The notes: generated from the sequence alone by a model not told the origin. DNA of 64,000 nt from Diphasiastrum complanatum (GCA_029204225.1 CM055097.1:73481552-73545551); one strand, 5' to 3'; shown: positions 1 through 10,885, counted from the first letter of the stretch. A program made the numbers and translations.

Positions 1-416
1 AATTTCAATATTTTTTCGTTTTGAATGTCCATTAACTTTCAAGTCTTGATCGACTGGCACCCATTTACCTTTATTTTTTTCCATCTTTGATAATGGAAGC
101 ATAAGCTCAACATTTGTTTTTCAATTTGATAACAGAAGCACATAAAAGACATTTTAATTCTGCATTCTATTTCTCCATCTGATCTTTTGTCCCAGCCTTC
201 ATCCATAAGTTCAGATAATAAACTATCTGATATATTTTTGCATACAAACATCGTTGGGGTTTTGTGTACATTGATACTTGAAAAGAAATCCACAAATATA
301 TTCAAGGAAATAAACCAACTCACTGTTTTTGATCTCGTGCTCATTTTTAATGAGTTTTTTACATTAATATATATCTTGCAACGAAATGATTTTCAAACTG
401 TAGTATCTGGTGCAAT

Positions 417-856
417 TTATTCATCACTTTCAGAACTAGGTAATGGAATTGGTACTATTTGTCCAAAATTTCCTTTTGTATCAGGAATGTACATTGATTC
501 ATTAAAAAAGATCCTACTATCAGCTAGATCTTTTGCAGTTCTAGCTCGATATTGCAGCTGTCCAATATCAGTGTGAATGACATCTAACATGCCTGCTAAA
601 GATCCACTCGGCTCCCATTCATTTATGTTGGATGGATATAAATCTGCAAGAGAAAAATGATCAGATTGGCAAGTTTACTATTAGATATTTATGAATGACA
701 AAAATCTAAATATCAATACTCACAGTTGTTTTTTCTGTGATCCTGACGGTTGAATCTTTGCACATTTATTTCTGAATGCATATGTACATGTTGGACTAGA
801 ATTTCAGAAATAGAATTTCCTCCTGATGATGTTTTGAAATCCAAAATTCTGGCCTT
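417..856 (-). pseudogene. Unrecognised two-exon gene piece, left copy
   Basis: Two exons on the minus strand can be read by comparison with the second copy at 1,365-1,666. Exon a spans about 856-724 and encodes DFKTSSGGNSISEI and then QRFNRQDHRKNN. It ends in a GTGAGT donor. An 80-bp intron (723-644) ends in CTTGCAG. Exon b (643-417) continues in phase 1 with NINEWEPSGSLAGMLDVIHT, IGQLQYRARTAKDLADSR and IVPIPLPSSESDE, then a stop. Splice sites and phase agree between both copies, so this derives from a real spliced gene. I do not recognise the family. No 5' exons were found, so it is probably a gene fragment. Confidence 0.55.
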
Positions 857-1364
857 CCATTAAGATCAAAATGATAGTTTTGACCTTTTGTTTTTTCGAA
901 ATGCTCCTCTTGATAATGGATGCATCAAAACCCAAGAGTTTTTTGAATATTTTCTTAGCACCCATAATCCATTATCATCTGTTTCGTTGAATAGAAGCAC
1001 AAAGTCGATTGAGAAGCATAGCTTCCTTGATGGCGCCATTCCTAATGTGCATGCAAAAATCTGAAACACTGAATAAATCTAGGAAAATGTGTTGGCGTAA
1101 ATTTGAAACACTGATAGTTAACCTTGTTAACCATGATCTGACAATGCATATACATTAATGGTACGTCAATTTTCTCATCTCAACCATCTTTCATATTCAT
1201 TTTCAAAATTTTTGGGTCTCTTCAGGCAGTAATGAGCTGGAAGGGCAGGCCTCATCAACCAAAAGCATTTCCACATGCTGCCCGACGAAATAACAATATA
1301 TTTTAAAATTTTTTATTTTATTTATATTTGGAACATTCTACGTTACATAGAACCCCGATTTCAA

Positions 1365-1666
1365 GCCAAAATCATAGACTTCAGAGCTTCATCAGGAGGA
1401 AAATCCATATATGAGATATTCGCTCAAGATGTATATATGCATTTAAAACTAAATGTACAAGGATTAAACTCCCATGATCATAAAAAGCTCAATTGTGAGT
1501 GCTAATGTGCTACTTGTCTTGTATTTGATTATTCTAAATCTTTGTCTTATAAAACACTAATCATACTATTTTTTTCCTTCTTACAGATCTATATCTATTA
1601 AATATAAGTGAATGGGAGCCAATCGAGTCTCTTGCAGTCGACACTTCCCACTTGGCAATACCTTGA
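1365..1666 (+). pseudogene. Unrecognised two-exon gene piece, right copy
   Basis: Plus-strand homologue of the piece at 417-856. Exon a (about 1,365-1,494) encodes AKIIDFRASSGGKSIYEI and then HDHKKLN, ending in a GTGAGT donor. A 92-bp intron (1,495-1,586) ends in CTTACAG. Exon b (1,587-1,666) keeps the phase and encodes NISEWEPIESLA. It then leaves the homology and stops after a few residues, so this copy is 3'-truncated. The two copies point away from each other with about 510 bp between them. Both retain an intron at the same place, which argues for genomic duplication rather than reverse transcription. Function unknown. Confidence 0.5.
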
Positions 1667-2373
1667 CAGATAGGCAAGCTAGTAGATATACACTCATGCA
1701 CTAGACCAACTGTCCTAGTCAATATGTCATGTTGACCCCCCTCCCTACTTTTTAGAAGGTCAGTCCAACATACTCTCATGGGACCCAGTATCCCCTTAGC
1801 CATCTTAAAATTAGTCACTATAACGGAAATTTACATAGTAATTCACAATATTAATTGTCTCCACAGGTCGATGACTTAGCCATGTACAATTTAATAATCA
1901 CAATTTATATTTTACATTAGGCCATGAGATTCAAAGTACACTAGAAATCATCCAGCAACATAACCTCAAAAAAAGCATCAAGTAAATTGAACACTGAAAG
2001 TTTTTTGTTTTCAACGAATTATAAATATGAAATATGACTTTATGGATCCACATGTGGTGTGATGGTGTAGATTGCTTGGGTTGGGGGTGCCACCAAGGTA
2101 CTTGCCCACACATTAGTACGTACAAGATACGAAAATCTATCAAGACTATTGGTTTTTTATTTTGGCATTGGTAGGTTTTGCCATCAAAACACAAGGACAC
2201 TCTCTTTATTTGATATAAAGTCAAAATCATGCATTTTACATCAATATATCAAATTGGGCACTTTAGAGGAATGCAAAACAAGCTTTGGGTGGGATATGGC
2301 CTTGAAAATGTGCATTTGAAGAGTAACACATTTTGCCCCTAAAACCCATGGGTTTGGGCATTAAGGATTTTTT
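1667..2373. other. No gene seen
   Basis: AT-rich sequence with only short, unconvincing reading frames on both strands. No RNA gene, terminal repeat or recognised protein motif was found. Confidence 0.5.
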
Positions 2374-2767
2374 CTCAAAGTTGGTATTTGGCTTATCCTC
2401 CTCTAGCATGGACTGAAACACTATATGTTAACTACATGTTGAAATTTTTCCATTCATGTTGTAGGGTATGCTTTTTGTGTGTGGACACCATTATGGACTA
2501 GGTAGCGGGCGTGAGCAGGCCCGCCACCGGCTGTAGCATGCAGCCTTCATGCACCGAGCCACCCTGGGTTTGGACATTTTCTCAAAGTTGGTATTTGGCT
2601 TATCCTCCTCTAGCATGGACTGAAACACTATATGTTAACTACATGTTGAAATTTTTCCATTCATGTTGTAGGGTGTGCTTTTTGTGTGTGGACACCATTA
2701 TGGACTAGGTAGCGGGCGTGAGCAGGCCCGCCACCGGCTGTAGCATGCAGCCTTCATGCACCGAGCC
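2374..2767. repeat. Tandem duplication, period 207 bp
   Basis: A 187-bp segment starting CTCAAAGTTGGTATTTGG and ending GCACCGAGCC occurs at 2,374-2,560 and again at 2,581-2,767. The only obvious difference is one base in the GGGTATGC/GGGTGTGC region. About 20 bp link the copies, giving a 207-bp period. The near identity implies a recent duplication. Each copy carries a GC-rich stretch, GTAGCGGGCGTGAGCAGG, unlike the AT-rich surroundings. No coding function is evident. Confidence 0.9.
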
Positions 2768-4277
2768 GCCCTGCGGCGAGGTGCATTGAAGGCTGCCTGC
2801 TACTAGGTAGCAGGTCTACTCAAGCCTGCTAACGGGCATAATTGAAGTTTGGGCCTTTCAATGGAAAGGCCCAAACTAATATGAGTTTAAACATTTGTGG
2901 TCAGATCCAATTAAAATCTGCCATCTGTCCTCTATAAGCCCAAACATCAATTATGTACCAGGGATCCTTCATGACTAGTCGAGGTAGCATGCATGAGTGG
3001 GGAGACCTACTACAAGACATTGATAGATAGGCGTCGGATGAAGGATACTTGATGTAATAGTTGTAGGTGCATGGCTTAGATGAAACTTTTTTGTGAGCCT
3101 TACTATGTATGGCCTATAATCAGGCTCCTCTTGACCAACCACAACATTTGCCACTTTTATGTTTTTAACCTTCACAACTGGTCCGATCATAATGACGACA
3201 ATGCGTAATTTTTTGCAAAGGGAATTATGAAACACAATGCTCGGCACATTTGTCATGAAGTTGATTTGTGTAATTTTCCAACAATGCAAGCAAATCAAGG
3301 AAGCTTGTTGAACAAAAGTGAGAAGGTGACATGATTGATGGTTACTATATGCCACGTCTGCATGAAATCCACGTTACGATTGACATGATTGGTCAATCTA
3401 CGGCGGTGCTTACTCATAGCGGGGTTTAACGGCCACAAGGCCAACACACTTGAATATTCGTTGTGTCCAGCCCAAGGAAAAATACATAATGATCATCATC
3501 GCCGTATCCTCTCTCTCTTCTCCCTCCCACCCTCTCTCTCTTCACCCCCTTCAATCAATCCATCCTCTGCCATCATCATCCCCTCCCTCACCTCATCATT
3601 CCGCTGTCTACAAGTCAATGGCAGGACGGATTTCCTGCGTGCAAAGCTCGAACGTACCTCTCTGCATTTCTTAAATAGAACTTTTACTTTTCCCCTCTTC
3701 CACCTTCCGTTTGCTCTCACTGCTAATTTCTTCTTCTTAATATCGTCGTTGATAATACCGATCACATCTTATGTCTCTCTGTCCCATGATCTTTTAATTC
3801 CCATCCGTTAGCTGCTCACTGATGAATCCAATTCTCTGTGCCATCTGCATGGTAGAGATGCAGCCAGCAGCTCTGTCTACCACTGTTCCTCATTTCCTGC
3901 TGCTGCCTGATCTGACCTGATACGCTTCCTCAGAGTGTCAAATATTATGCTTAAGGGCACTAAAAAGTCCCTGGTTTTGACACTTTCTCATTTTCGCGAC
4001 CGTATAAGAATGTCTGCTTCCTTAAGGATGCCTACGGCTTTGTCTTAGAAAGAATTGGCTGGAATCAGAGAGCTAGTCTTCTCGTCTATTCAGCTTCTCC
4101 TTGCTGAAAGATTGTTCACAACACTTGTCGAGGTTGTTCTATATCCAGCTTAAAGCGCAAGGTACACCTTCGGTTCTAGCTGATAGGCTGTGCTCCCTCT
4201 CTTCTCATCGTCTTTTTGTCAACTAAGCTTGAAACCCTTAAATTAAGAAAAGTCCTGATCTGAATCTGCCCTTTAAA
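2768..4277. other. Intergenic, upstream of the GARP gene
   Basis: No convincing gene. Around 3,505-3,600 the plus strand is strongly pyrimidine-rich (CTCTCTCTCTTCTCCCTCC-type runs), giving spurious long frames on both strands. Such CT tracts are common near plant promoters, so part of this stretch may be distal promoter or upstream leader of the gene at 4,519. Confidence 0.4.
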
Positions 4278-4283
4278 TATAAA
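4278..4283 (+). promoter_or_regulatory. Candidate TATA box of the GARP gene
   Basis: TATAAA within CTTTAAATATAAACAGC, about 240 bp before the first ATG. A start site 30 bp downstream would give a leader of about 210 nt. This is the best TATA-like element near the gene. A longer leader starting further upstream cannot be excluded. Confidence 0.4.
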
Positions 4284-4438
4284 CAGCTCTGATTTGTGAT
4301 CGTAAGGATGCAGATTCCCTTAACCACAAACATCAGACTGACAAAAGCTCGTCGTCGTCCTCTTGCATGTTGACATTATCCCACGGCCGCTTCTTTAAAG
4401 GCTTCAGACATCAAGAAGATATCATCTTGTCAGAAGAA

Positions 4439-4459
4439 ATGGATGGATGCTCCTGGTAG
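4439..4459 (+). promoter_or_regulatory. Upstream ORF 1 in the GARP leader
   Basis: A six-codon frame (MDGCSW then stop) in the presumed 5' leader, 80 nt before the main start. Short upstream ORFs commonly lower translation of plant transcription factor mRNAs. That role here is inference and depends on transcription starting upstream of it. Confidence 0.35.
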
Positions 4460-4479
4460 AAATTGCTTCTCAAAAAATC

Positions 4480-4494
4480 ATGAAACGGCTGTGA
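4480..4494 (+). promoter_or_regulatory. Upstream ORF 2 in the GARP leader
   Basis: A four-codon frame (MKRL then stop) ending 24 nt before the main ATG, the second tiny upstream ORF in the same presumed leader. Terminating so close to the main start, it would leave little distance for re-initiation at 4,519 and might favour the second in-frame ATG at 4,543. Confidence 0.3.
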
Positions 4495-4518
4495 TCAGAT
4501 AGCCCTTAAACGTGTGTA

Positions 4519-6997
4519 ATGCAGCTAGAAACGGGACTTGCCATGGAAAGCGATTCCCAGAAGAGGAATGAAAACCCTCGCAAAAGATCGTCTTCGAATG
4601 GAGATATCTACAATCCAGAAGCATCCTCGGAGAGCAACAGTACGACCGCAGGAAGAAGCACAAGCGACAGCGCAGCAGGGGGCAGCAGTCGAAATGGCAC
4701 CGTCCGACACTATATTCGCTCCAAGATGCCTCGCCTACGGTGGACGCCGGATCTTCACGATTGCTTCGTGCGCGCCGTTGAACGCCTCGGTGGACAAGAC
4801 AGTAAGAGTACTACCAGTCGAATCTTGCTTAGAGAAACAATCCACAGAGCACTAATCTGATGGGCAGATTTTGAACATCACAAGCCATCCCTTCAAAGAT
4901 TGACAACTTGTATTGCTAATCTATAAAATATTTTGCACAATCCTTGGTAGCTAGAAGGGATTGCTAATTCTCAAAGATTGATGTCTTTCTGGCTTGATTT
5001 TGTGTAGGAGCTACTCCAAAGCTCGTGTTGCAGCTCATGGATGTAAAAGGTCTAACTATCGCTCACGTCAAAAGTCATCTTCAGGTCAGCAATCAGGATT
5101 CGGATGTAAAGTTTGTGGTGCTATGATTAGGCAGTCTAGCTTCCATGGCCAGTTGCTTGCTTTCACAGGCTAGCTGATTGTCTCTGCACGCTAAACGTTT
5201 CTTATGAGATGTTTAGATAACACCCGGAGTGAAACACTTTCTAAGACGACTAGTTTAGTACTGCTTTTGAACGAGTTACGTTATCAGCAAACGATCCTCT
5301 GTTGCAGTATACATCATTCATCTTTGCAATCATAACAGGTAAATCAATCTGGTTGCAGATGTACCGGAGCATGAAGAACGATGAAAATGGACAAGGTATA
5401 CACTGTGCACGGGTCTTTTATTAAATTGGACGGTATTGCAGATGCCTGAAAGTGAGGGTTAGGATCAGAAATAAGTAAGATCAGTCTTAGCAGCAACGAA
5501 AACGGATAGGCTAGGATTTCTCAATACTCTAAAAAGTTGGTCTTTCTGTCCATAGTTTCATAGAGTTAGTCAGCTTGAACTTTCAGCATGCTTATAAAAG
5601 GCATTACCGTAGATAACATGCTGAGGATGGTGATTCCTCATCTGATTTTGCAGATCCACAGTTTGCTCAATTAGACCATGGTCTTGATCTAGAGACTTTG
5701 CCGGGTTCTGTCTGCCCTGCTCAACCACCATGGGTTAGGCTCCAGCAGGGCTGTGATCAACATGGTACAGTGTTGATGAAAGAAGCACTCTACTCTCCCC
5801 ACTTTCAGAATTTCTTTCATCGCCAGGCACTGCAACCTCTCGACCATCGCCTATCCATCAGGTAGCCCTTGCAGTCCGAATACTGTCTTCCAATCTTCCT
5901 TGCTTTGATAAAGTTCACTGTAGCTGTCAAAATACATTGCATGTTGCGGTATTCGAGCGGGGCTGAAGTAGTTAAGCAGTAACCGATGCTAGATCTTTTA
6001 TGGCTTCCTGTGCAAATATCAGGACACGATAACTATAAAGCCAGATGTGACTGAGTTTTAAGCGGATCCAGGGGGTTAGTTCTGTCTGGTTTCAGCATAA
6101 GCATTATCATTAGCAAAAAGGAATTACTTGATCAGTTTTGCTGTGTAACAGGTTTGCGAATATTTAGATCATTCAGTTCGCAAGGAAAATGACGGTATTT
6201 CTAAAAACTCATGTCTACCGATGGTCGGTTTCTGTAGGAATGATGCTGCTGCTTGGAGTAGTCATCAGCTAGCTGGTCAGGCAGAATGGCAACTTTCCAG
6301 ACCCTTGTTTACGTTTGACAGCGTAAGAAACCGCCATCCTTGTATCTTGGGACAACATAAGCTGCCATATTCGGATTTAGTGGACAGAAAACCGGAAGGA
6401 GCAGAAAGGTCTCCGTCTCTTGTGGATTGGAGCAAAAGGGAGGGCAGCCATGCGGAAGGCGTTTTTCTTTCCAAGCAGCTCAGATCAACTTATAAGCCAT
6501 CGGAGGGCATACAAACCAAGTACGTGGACAATAATGACGATAAGCTGTGGGTTCCTAATGGGGCTATTAATCCAAACCATAGGGACACAAAGCCAGCAGG
6601 TGGATCAACGCTGATCCAATTCGATGAAATCTTGGGGAGTGGCAATTCCACTGAAGAGCAAACACGGAGAGGATTAAGACATATGGATGAGAGGCAACAG
6701 ACTCAGCAGTTTACCACTATCACAAAACTCACGCCGGGAACATCAGCTATTGAGTTCAAAAAATTCATTGGGGGAAATTTCATAACCGAGAATAACAAGC
6801 AGATAACTCTGTTGCCTGTACACGAGCATGTGGACAACACCCTAGCTCTAACACTGGCTCCTCATCTTCCAAGCGAGTCTTGTCATATATCCAGAAAAAA
6901 ATCAACTGAAAATATAGAAGAAGCTGCAGTTCTAGCACAGGAGAACACAAGTAAGGGCATAACTTTAGAGCTCACCATGTCGGTCGGTGCTTATTAG
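4519..6997 (+). CDS. GARP (G2-like) MYB-type transcription factor, five exons
   Basis: Probable nuclear DNA-binding regulator. Exons: 4,519-4,801, 5,008-5,084, 5,359-5,395, 5,654-5,861 and 6,238-6,997. All introns are GT-AG, phases join exactly, and the product is 454 aa. The GARP DNA-binding domain lies at residues 70-123: MPRLRWTPDLHDCFVRAVER, then RATPKLVLQLM and the hallmark AHVKSHLQMYR. The preceding VRHYIRSK matches the Arabidopsis At2g38300/At2g40260/At2g42660 clade. The 77-bp second exon is typical of GARP genes. LALTL at residues 404-408 fits an EAR repression motif (LxLxL), and LELTMS lies near the C-terminus, so a repressor role is inferred. An in-frame stop (TAA) just upstream supports the start at 4,519; Met9 (4,543) is an alternative. 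No truncation or frame break is seen. The exon 4/5 junction is the least certain. Target genes unknown. Confidence 0.92.
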
Positions 6998-9351
6998 CTT
7001 TGGATTTGATAATCAGTGCAAATCTCATGAATCAGAATGTAGAAAGATATGGGCACGGGAACTTTTGTAGTGTTTCCCTTTGCGCCTCAATTCAACACTA
7101 TTTTCAGCGTTTGATCATTCTGCACCACACCACAAAAATGCGGATAATATTCAGGACAGTAAGAAGAAGTATCTATGGAAGAAGGTGGTCATTTACCACA
7201 GGAGATGCTAGTAGTTTGTGTGGTTAGTTTAGGTGATGTCTAATGATCTACAGCAGATTCAAACTTCGTTGGAACTAAATTACTGATGGTAGCAGACGGT
7301 TCTTATAAACTTGCTATTAACATGTAGCTGCTTTTCAACTTGGGAGTTATGGGTAGCTGCTATAGAAGATGTATTAAAACTCCAATGATTGAAAAGTGTT
7401 TTGAGCTGGTTTCCATTAAACGTCAATAAGATGAAAGGCTTTGTTCAGCAACTAGTAATCAAGTAACTACTTTAACCAGAGGTATTTCTAGTGCTCAGTT
7501 GTGTGAGGATACTGTCCACCGATTCAAAGTTTATTTGCCTGTAGGCCATGATACATAGATAGCTCACATTGCGTGGCTTGATGTGGTCAGTAGTCATTTC
7601 TAGCTGCAAATTTATCAATCGATAACACTCGTGATCCTGACCCAATCTTCCATGACAATCTGCTTTACGGTTGTTACTAGATAGATATAGACTTCTGATT
7701 GCATATGCATATGCATTAACCATACAATTTACCTTCCTGAAATGAAAATCTCACAGCTTATCTATTCTGACATCATCAATTCTCAGCACATGCTTTTTGA
7801 TGAGATGAGACAATATGATTTATTATTGTCCATTAGAAGACCCAGCTGGATCTGTGGGACAACCAGAAATATGATAATTTTCTCAATATATCGTCCTGCC
7901 TTGACCTAATAGCTTTTACAGCTATCATAGAATTTTAGTACCACAGAATGAGCATCGTCCTGCAGTCTAATTCTAAATTCATTAGAAAATTTCCAACCGA
8001 TTCACTAGCTGAGCAAAAGAACTAAGTAATTTCTTATGTTCCTGGTTTTTTCGAACCTTATATGTCAATATTTTTCGTCGTAAGAGATAAGCAGATGTGC
8101 CTGTTCCTGCTCTGCTTTGCCCTTGGAATATTTCTACATCAGATTTCGTCAGATTTCAAGATGATGGGAGCTAACTTCCATCGCATGGATGATACGTATT
8201 TCTTAGGTGACGCTTTTTGTGGGTGGAGCTGCTTTTTTGTAGATGACGTTGTAGGTGTCATCGTGCATGAGCCTAGGACTAACCTATTTATCTTAAAATC
8301 CATTATTTTCTTTCATCCCTTTCAAAGCTACTTTATAACTTTCAATGGCAACAGATCTCTTATCGCGTCTTTTCCTATCGGGAGTGTAACACAATCAATA
8401 TTTGTGAAACACTAAACTTAAGTTTAACCAGACTTGCCTATTCTGCCATCGACTCTATTCCTTCTTTGATCCAGCTTTTTCTTTTATCAGCAGCCGGCTT
8501 TATTCACATGGTGTATATATTTAACATCAGGTTTCTCCTTCCATATGTACCATAATTCTTGTTTCCTCTAGAAGAATAGAATATGGAGTTTGAACTTCCA
8601 TACTCATATTAATTCCACTTTTAAGAATTTTTGCGCTATTTCATCTTGTTCCATGGCTCTTTAAATAGTCCCCGGACCACATGCTTGCTATTGTTATTTC
8701 AAATAGGCCCTCCATCCAATGTTTCATGTGGTGTTTAGCAAGCATTGTTTTCCAATGAATGCAAGCATGTTTGTATGTGACTGCATCTATGCGTGCATAC
8801 GTGTGTGCATGAGCACGCACACAGATTCTAAAGGTGGAGCATGAGCCAAAATGAGCTCTCCCTTTCCCACTACTTATAATACTAGAGGATTAAGATAGAT
8901 CCAAATACATTCAAGTCATTAAAATAGCGTAAAGTAAAAATTATACTTGTTTTATGTTGCAACTATGTTATAGAGTAAAAAAATCTTTGATATCTCTATC
9001 AGACCAAATATAAATAGAAGATTTTTTTTTACAAATATATTGATTGCTATGAAATTTTTTATGTAGCTTGCTTTAGGTAACTATAGATCTACACTACGAG
9101 GTGTACTTCGAGGACACATAGAAGATTGATTGATTAAACATAAATAAAGAATTTCCAAGAGACAATCATAAATAGATGTGCAAGTACCACAAGGATTAAC
9201 CCAATCAGAGAAGCCATGGCAAACTCTGAGAATGTGAGATAGGGTACCCAAAGACAAATAAGTCTAAGTAATTACATAAAACATGATAAGAAATGGTCCC
9301 AATGACCATGGAATTGAGGTGATCTTATTAATTGCTTGATCACTCGATGTT
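6998..9351. other. Intergenic, no gene seen
   Basis: The first few hundred bases should hold the 3' UTR of the GARP gene; AATAAG-like sequences occur near 7,424 but no poly(A) signal stands out. The remainder is AT-rich with short frames of no recognisable composition, including an open stretch at 8,062-8,415 with no motif. No repeats with clear ends were found. Confidence 0.45.
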
Positions 9352-9567
9352 TCAAACAAGGTAGGAAGACGATAAATTGACATTCCTTACAGATTGGCTG
9401 AAAGGAGTTCTAGGGATCAACAGTTTAGTTGATTTCTGAAGTTTTCTAATCTCCCTCAGCCAGACCTGCTTCTTGTCACGTCTACGACCAGTACTAGGGG
9501 GAACACGGACATGGGTTGGCTGTATAGTGGTTATGGCACGGGCAGTGGACTTGGTCCTGGCCATCAT
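9352..9567 (-). pseudogene. CENH3/CENP-A-like histone H3 variant, N-terminal part only
   Basis: A 71-codon frame. It begins M-MARTKSTARA, like histone H3 MARTKQTAR with changes at positions 5 and 9. The tail is shortened and basic (GRRRDKK), followed by WLREIRKLQKSTKLLI and PFSQSVR. This matches the alpha-N helix and start of alpha-1 of H3 (ALREIRKYQKSTELLI, PFQRLVR). The usual RPGTVA before the helix is absent and a Trp replaces Ala, as in some CENP-A proteins. In centromeric histones this region contacts entry/exit DNA. The histone-fold remainder (alpha-1 end to alpha-3) is missing downstream. A GTAAGG at the Ser-Val codons (9,390-9,385) could be a splice donor, but no further exon was found. 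It lies about 310 nt downstream of a TATA box in the shared promoter. Probably a truncated or captured CENH3 copy. Confidence 0.72.
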
Positions 9568-9644
9568 TCTAAGAAAAAGAAATTAAAAAAAAAAAGTTTG
9601 AACAAAAGCATAGGGAATGAAAACTAAAAAATTTGTGATAAGGG

Positions 9645-9830
9645 GGCACTTGAGATCGATACCAAAACTGAATATCGGTTTCGAGCGCAAAATATACACA
9701 AAATATTTTCAGAAAGGAGATGCGAGCTTGAAAGCGATATTGGACTAACAGCGATATCGGTCTCAAGCGCATTGTGAGAAGGCGGATGATTAAACTGTGA
9801 GAGGGCGCGCTTGAGAGTGATATTGGGAGC
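9645..9830 (-). repeat. Paired inverted motifs in the leftward leader
   Basis: Five copies of a roughly 20-nt motif near GCGCTTGAGACCGATATCG, alternating in direction: about 9,645-9,665, 9,671-9,690, 9,719-9,741, 9,750-9,774 and 9,803-9,826. In the leftward transcript neighbouring copies are reverse complements (for example 9,826-9,803 with 9,774-9,750), so the leader RNA could fold into hairpins with loops of roughly 30 nt. The same motif recurs in the rightward leader. Function unknown. Confidence 0.7.
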
Positions 9831-9873
9831 GAAAACCAAAAATTCTACTAAAAAAATGAAAATTTTGAGGACT

Positions 9874-10152
9874 TATATATAGAAATTTTTGCACGTGTGA
9901 AAAAACGACTGAAGACACATGTCATCATCTAATTGGTACACGTGGAATGTTCGTACTGATAATAATGACCTCATTATGAGGCCACGTGGGTTGGGACACG
10001 TGCACGAATCCTTTTACGACGCGTCATTCTTGCACGTGACAGATGTCAGATCAATCATTGTCTCTGTACGACGTATCAATTCTGACCAATCATACATCCA
10101 CATGTGTTTCTTTGTAACTCCTCCACACGTGCAAATTCTTTTTTTATAAATA
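9874..10152. promoter_or_regulatory. Divergent promoter with six G-boxes
   Basis: Leftward TATA (TATATATA, 9,874-9,881 read on the minus strand) and rightward TATA (TATAAATA, 10,145-10,152) face away from each other. The 263 bp between them hold six CACGTG cores at 9,892, 9,939, 9,983, 9,997, 10,033 and 10,126, plus CCAAT on both strands (near 9,932 and 10,085) and a small palindrome CCTCAttaTGAGG at 9,969-9,981. CACGTG is the known site for plant bZIP and bHLH factors in light and ABA/stress control. Co-regulation of the histone-like frame and the acidic frame is inferred. Confidence 0.65.
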
Positions 10153-10199
10153 GGTCATTTTCAGTTCGGATTTTTATGCAAATTTTTTATTTCTTGGCT

Positions 10200-10438
10200 G
10201 GATATCGATTTCAAGCACGCCATTTGCACTGATTACCCTTCCTTGACTTACTTGCGTTTGGAACCGATACTGCCTCATCCGATATCGCATTCAAGCGCGC
10301 CTTACATCTCATTTTTTGTTTGCTCTTTGTTCACGCGCTCGGATCCGATACCCTAATTTCTAATACCTCTTTTGAGCCCACATTGCCTTGAGGTTCTTGT
10401 CTGACTTGCAGTTTGCGCTTGAGAGCGATATTTGGAAT
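10200..10438 (+). repeat. Paired inverted motifs in the rightward leader
   Basis: The motif of the left leader appears as GATATCGATTTCAAGCACGCC (10,201-10,221, first 20 nt and one more), CCGATATCGCATTCAAGCG (10,279-10,297) and, reversed, TTGCGCTTGAGAGCGATATT (10,413-10,432). A weaker reversed copy, TGCGTTTGGAACCGATAC, lies at 10,253-10,270. The copies again form opposite-orientation pairs. No transposon end repeats or target duplications could be assigned to the block. Confidence 0.65.
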
Positions 10439-10885
10439 TTTACATCTGTAGTTTTTGTTTAAAATGTCTAATTTTGATTTTACTTTTTTTTTTTTTTTCA
10501 TGAATTTGGTATTAGTGATAATTTGGAGTATTTCAAATCTCTTTTTTCTCGTTTTTTTTATTCTTCCTTCTATTACTGAGAGTCTTGGTGTGGAGGCATT
10601 TTTTGAGATATATCTCAAATTTAAGTCTCTGTTCAGTACTTCGTTACTTAGACATCATAATAAGGACATGATTCACTATCAGGACCTGGTATCACTCGAC
10701 AAGCATGGCTATAAAGCTAAGTTTGACTGAATATTCACCAAGTTACATAATGATTTCAAGTATGTAGATGAGTGCCCAATTCACAATAAAGAATGTAGAT
10801 TTGTTGATTTTCAATCTGCATTTGTTTTTTTTCTTTTGTTAAATATTTCTGACGATTCGTAAGCTGTCTCTTCTACTTCTTCCAG

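Noticed and set aside
3389-3811. 140-residue plus-strand frame upstream of the GARP gene
   Set aside because: Comes from a pyrimidine-rich tract with open frames on both strands and no protein motif.
5862-6140. Acceptor TGTAACAG near 6,150 for the last GARP exon
   Set aside because: With the donor at 5,861 it gives an early stop; the acceptor at 6,237 keeps the frame open.
6221-6237. ATG at 6,221 as a separate gene start
   Set aside because: The frame is the last GARP exon; TTTCTGTAG at 6,229-6,237 is a phase-compatible acceptor and joins exon 4 exactly.
9874-10152. Geminivirus-like intergenic region (divergent promoter plus repeats)
   Set aside because: No TAATATTAC stem-loop and no Rep or coat protein sequence on either side.
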